Part shown: positions 61,300 to 64,000 of the stretch, one piece after another
Layout: each line of letters begins with the position of its first letter
Position numbering within the stretch: the first letter of the stretch is position 1
Assembly: GCA_949752795.1 (NCBI GenBank)
Contig: CATKHW010000281.1
Span: forward strand, 930,001-994,000
Source of the DNA: Hyperoodon ampullatus
Taxonomy: Eukaryota; Chordata; Mammalia; Artiodactyla; Ziphiidae
Reading direction: 5' to 3'
DNA length: 64,000 nucleotides
Position numbers and translations under genes: made by a program
Notes under the pieces: model-generated
What the model was told of the DNA's origin: nothing
Seen by the model: the letters and a program-made list of their open reading frames with translations, nothing else
Database searches by the model: none

Positions 61300-61855
61300 T
61301 GGGAAATTCTTTACAATTCCTTCAGGGTCTCTGATGAAACCTGGAATGACCCTATCTACAACGACAGCTGGCTGTGGCATAAGGCTGGACACTTGGGACT
61401 GAGAGGATTGGTGAGATTGGGTGAGCAAATGCAGACCCTTTGAAGCACCAATGCCTGGCACACATTCCATGGGTCCCAACTCTCCAGGTTGAAGGGAATA
61501 TTACTACAGCTGCAACATGTATGGAAAACCTAGAGAACGGACACACTGTGAATACGAAAGGTTTCTAAAACTCAACGAATTGTCCCTCTCCTGGTGCTCC
61601 GGTTTGACTTTCCATCTGCTTTACTATCAACCTCCCAACTTGGAGAGACAGCCCCTTTAACCTCCTGGTTCGCACAGGTTGTCAATTTGGCAGAGGATGA
61701 AAGGGAAGAGGGAGAACCAATGAGAGAGTAGCTGTTAGGCATTTGGACGGGCACATATCACTGTAATTTCCCGGCAGGAAGAAGAATTAACCAAGGTCTC
61801 AGCCACCCACCGGGAACCAGTATAGGTCCTGAACCAAAATTTTGGACTTGCAGTC
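61300..61855 (+). repeat. Non-L1 half of the satellite monomer (origin unknown)
   Basis: About 550 bp from CTGGGAAATTC to about the TTTGGACTTG run, not alignable by eye with L1. It includes the diagnostic site that splits units into AATAATGCATGG and CACAAATGCCTGG types, and a run of short minus-strand chance ORFs. It is present in the oldest units (23,260-23,870), so the composite monomer predates their divergence. Confidence 0.6.
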
Positions 61856-62108
61856 AGCTCACGAAAAACGAGTTGAAAAATGGAGCTCAGGGGCACAGCA
61901 ATTCACAAACTGGCCGAGTAATAAAGGACAACTATCGTCCAAAAATCTGTTGAGGGAAGGCAACGAGGCGGACTTGAAAGCGAGGCAGAATAGCAGGAAA
62001 CAGATTTCAAGAGGTACGTTGGAATCGCCTTTAAAGCACAGGAAGAGGGGCACAACTTCGACAATGATGCACTTGGCCAAAAAGGGCGTATGCGTTTTCT
62101 CCTGAATA

Positions 62109-63845
62109 TATTCAGAAGAAAACGCATACGCCCTTTTTGGCCAAGCAAGCAAGCAGGCAATGCAAATCTGCACTACAAAGAAGTATCACTTCCCACCAGT
62201 CAAAAGGGACTTCCACAAAATGTGTAAAAACCAGAAAGGCAAGACAGGCCCTGGGGAACAGGGAGCCTTGTTATGCTGATAAGGGATGTAAATTGCCAAC
62301 TGCCTCTCTGGAGGAGTGCATTGTGTTCCCTAAAACAAGTAAACAACAGAGCTACAGAGCCAAGGGCACTTCCAGTCTACGGAATATACCTTGGGAAAAC
62401 TGAAAATCAATAAGACAGAGCCACCCCAAAATTTAGGGCTGCACTGCTTACAAGGACCTCAACTTGGGTACACCTTAAATATCCCAGGAAATATAAAAAT
62501 GGTTCAAAAAATTGTGGTACTTACGTACGATGGAATATCCCTCAGCCATGAAATCAATGTCATAAGACCAGTAGCAGCAAAATGGGTGGATTCAGGTACG
62601 ATGATTCTAAGTGAAATAAGTCACAGAGAAAAAGAAACTTATCATAAGATATCACTTATGAAGATCCTGTAAACATGGCTACAGTTGAACTGAGTTAGGA
62701 AAGAGAGCAGTGTCTCACATTTAGAAAACACTCTTATGCCTGCTTAAGGGGGAAGGAGAGGTGGGGTGATGCATAAAACCAGAGTTTGATATAAGCACAG
62801 GTACCGTTCCAAAAATCAACTATGGAATAGACAAGACCTACACCTTCCTCAGTGAAAGGGACTCAAAACCCCATATTTCCCGCAGAGGAATATATCTCAC
62901 TAGTAAGAATCTTAAAACCTATGTATTGATATGTCTCCGTAAGGGAATCAAGTGTGTCTAGACTGGCATAAACATGGCAGCGAGAATCAGCTCAAACCCA
63001 CTATAAAAAGGAATTTCAAAAACAAAACAAAAAAACTGGGAAATTCTTTACAATTCCTTCAGGGTCTCTGATGAAACCTGGAAAGACCCTATCTACAACG
63101 ACAGCTGGATGTGGCATAAGGCTTGACACTTGGGACTGAGAGGATTAGTGAGATTGGGTGAGCAAATGCAGACCATTTAAAGCACAAATGCCTGGAACCC
63201 ATTCCATGGGTCCCAAATCTCCAGGTTGAAGGGAATATTACTACAGCTATAACATGTACGGGAAACCTAGAGAACGGACACACTGTGAATACGAAAGGTT
63301 TCTAAAACTAAACTAATAGTCCCTCTCCTGGTGCTCCGGTTTGACTTTCCATCTGCTTTACTATCACCCTCCCAACTTGGAGAGACAGCCCCTTTAACCT
63401 CCTGGTTCGCACAGGTTGCCAATTTGGCAGAGGATGAAAGGGAAGAGGGAGAACCAATGAGAGAGTAGCTATTAGGCATTTGGACGGGCACATATCACTG
63501 TAATTTCCCGGCAGGAAGAGGAATTAACCAAAGTCTCAGCCCCCCACTGGGAACCAGCATAGGTCCTGAACCAAAATTTCGGACTTGCGGTCAGCTCACC
63601 AAAAACGAGTTGAAAAATGGAGCTCCGGGGCACAGCAATTCACAAACTGGCCGAGTAATAAAGGAAAACTATCGTCCAAAAATCTATTGTGGGAAGGCAA
63701 CGAGGCGCACTTGAAAGCGAGGCAGAATAGCAGGAACCAGATTTCAAGAGGTACGTTGGAATCGCCTTTAAAGCACAGGAAGAGGGGCACAACTTCAACA
63801 ATGATGCACTTGGCCAAAAAGGGCGTAGGCGTTTTCTCCTGAATA
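62109..63845 (+). repeat. Satellite monomer R10 (1737 bp)
   Basis: Has a three-base deletion near 62,281 (TGCTGATAAGGGATG for TGCTGATGGGCGGGATG) in the stretch proposed as the minisatellite seed. The unit continues into a partial monomer, 63,846-64,000. Confidence 0.93.
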
Positions 63846-64000
63846 TATTCAGGAGAAAACGCATACGCCCTTTTTGGCCAAGCAAGCAAGCGGGCAATGC
63901 AAATCTGCACTACAAAGAAGTATCACTTTCCACCGGTCAAAAGGGACATCCACAAAATGTGTAAAAACCAGAAAGGCAAGACAGGCCCTGGAGAACAGGG

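Larger units (their letters stand above)
60371..62108 (+). repeat. Satellite monomer R9 (1738 bp), used here as reference unit
   Basis: Bounded on the left by the only fully paired palindrome in the window. L1-derived sequence runs to the A-rich tract at about 61,298. The non-L1 half follows to about 61,855, and ORF2-like sequence resumes before the next palindrome. Confidence 0.93.
45485..64000 (+). repeat. Right satellite array, about 1.74-kb monomers
   Basis: Homogeneous head-to-tail array continuing past the window end. Palindrome centres fall after 46,463, 48,202, 49,940, 51,677, 53,415, 55,154, 56,893, 58,632, 60,370, 62,108 and 63,845, giving units of 1,737-1,739 bp. Same orientation and consensus as the left array. 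Shared private variants at three- and four-unit spacing show local higher-order copying. Confidence 0.96.

Noticed and set aside
60371..62108. CENP-B box in the satellite monomer
   Set aside because: TTCG and CGGG strings occur, but no stretch fits the full NTTCGNNNNANNCGGGN spacing on either strand in the reference unit.

Overview
The window looks like cetacean (whale or porpoise) heterochromatin with no intact protein-coding gene. About three quarters is a tandem satellite with a 1,737-1,742 bp monomer. Its unit length, and the fact that much of each monomer is derived from the 3' end of an L1 retrotransposon, fit the common cetacean satellite. The cetacean call rests on recalled family knowledge and was not confirmed by a database search. 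The scattered L1 3' ends have the cetartiodactyl style of 3'UTR, which agrees with it.

Layout. (1) 1-14,790: homogeneous satellite array, eight full monomers plus partial ends, decaying at its right edge. (2) 14,791-about 21,700: an island of non-satellite DNA holding two copies of a 640-bp segment 2,730 bp apart, three L1 3' fragments, a short GC-rich repeat, a decayed class I (gamma-like) endogenous retrovirus with pol remnants, and weak exon-like signals on the minus strand. (3) About 21,700-25,984: strongly diverged satellite monomers with a longer period (1,751 and 1,760 bp). (4) 26,000-41,783: an uninterrupted minisatellite of 24/25-bp units, about 15.8 kb, with nested higher-order duplications. 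(5) 41,786-about 45,485: moderately diverged satellite. (6) About 45,485-64,000: a second homogeneous satellite array.

The most interesting relationship is a chain of repeat births. An L1 ORF2 3' end became most of the satellite monomer. A palindrome of up to 74 bp sits inside the ORF2-derived part of that monomer. The 24/25-bp minisatellite appears to have expanded from one short ORF2-derived stretch of a single monomer: it begins at the same monomer offset (about 156 bp after the palindrome centre), replaces the next 380-400 bp of that monomer, and its core matches monomer variants over 17 nt exactly (8,966-8,982 against 27,235-27,251). The recurring short ORFs on both strands are by-products of repeat homogenisation, not genes.

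All alignments were made by eye. Identities are described in words, not measured. Boundaries given as about are uncertain by tens of bases.
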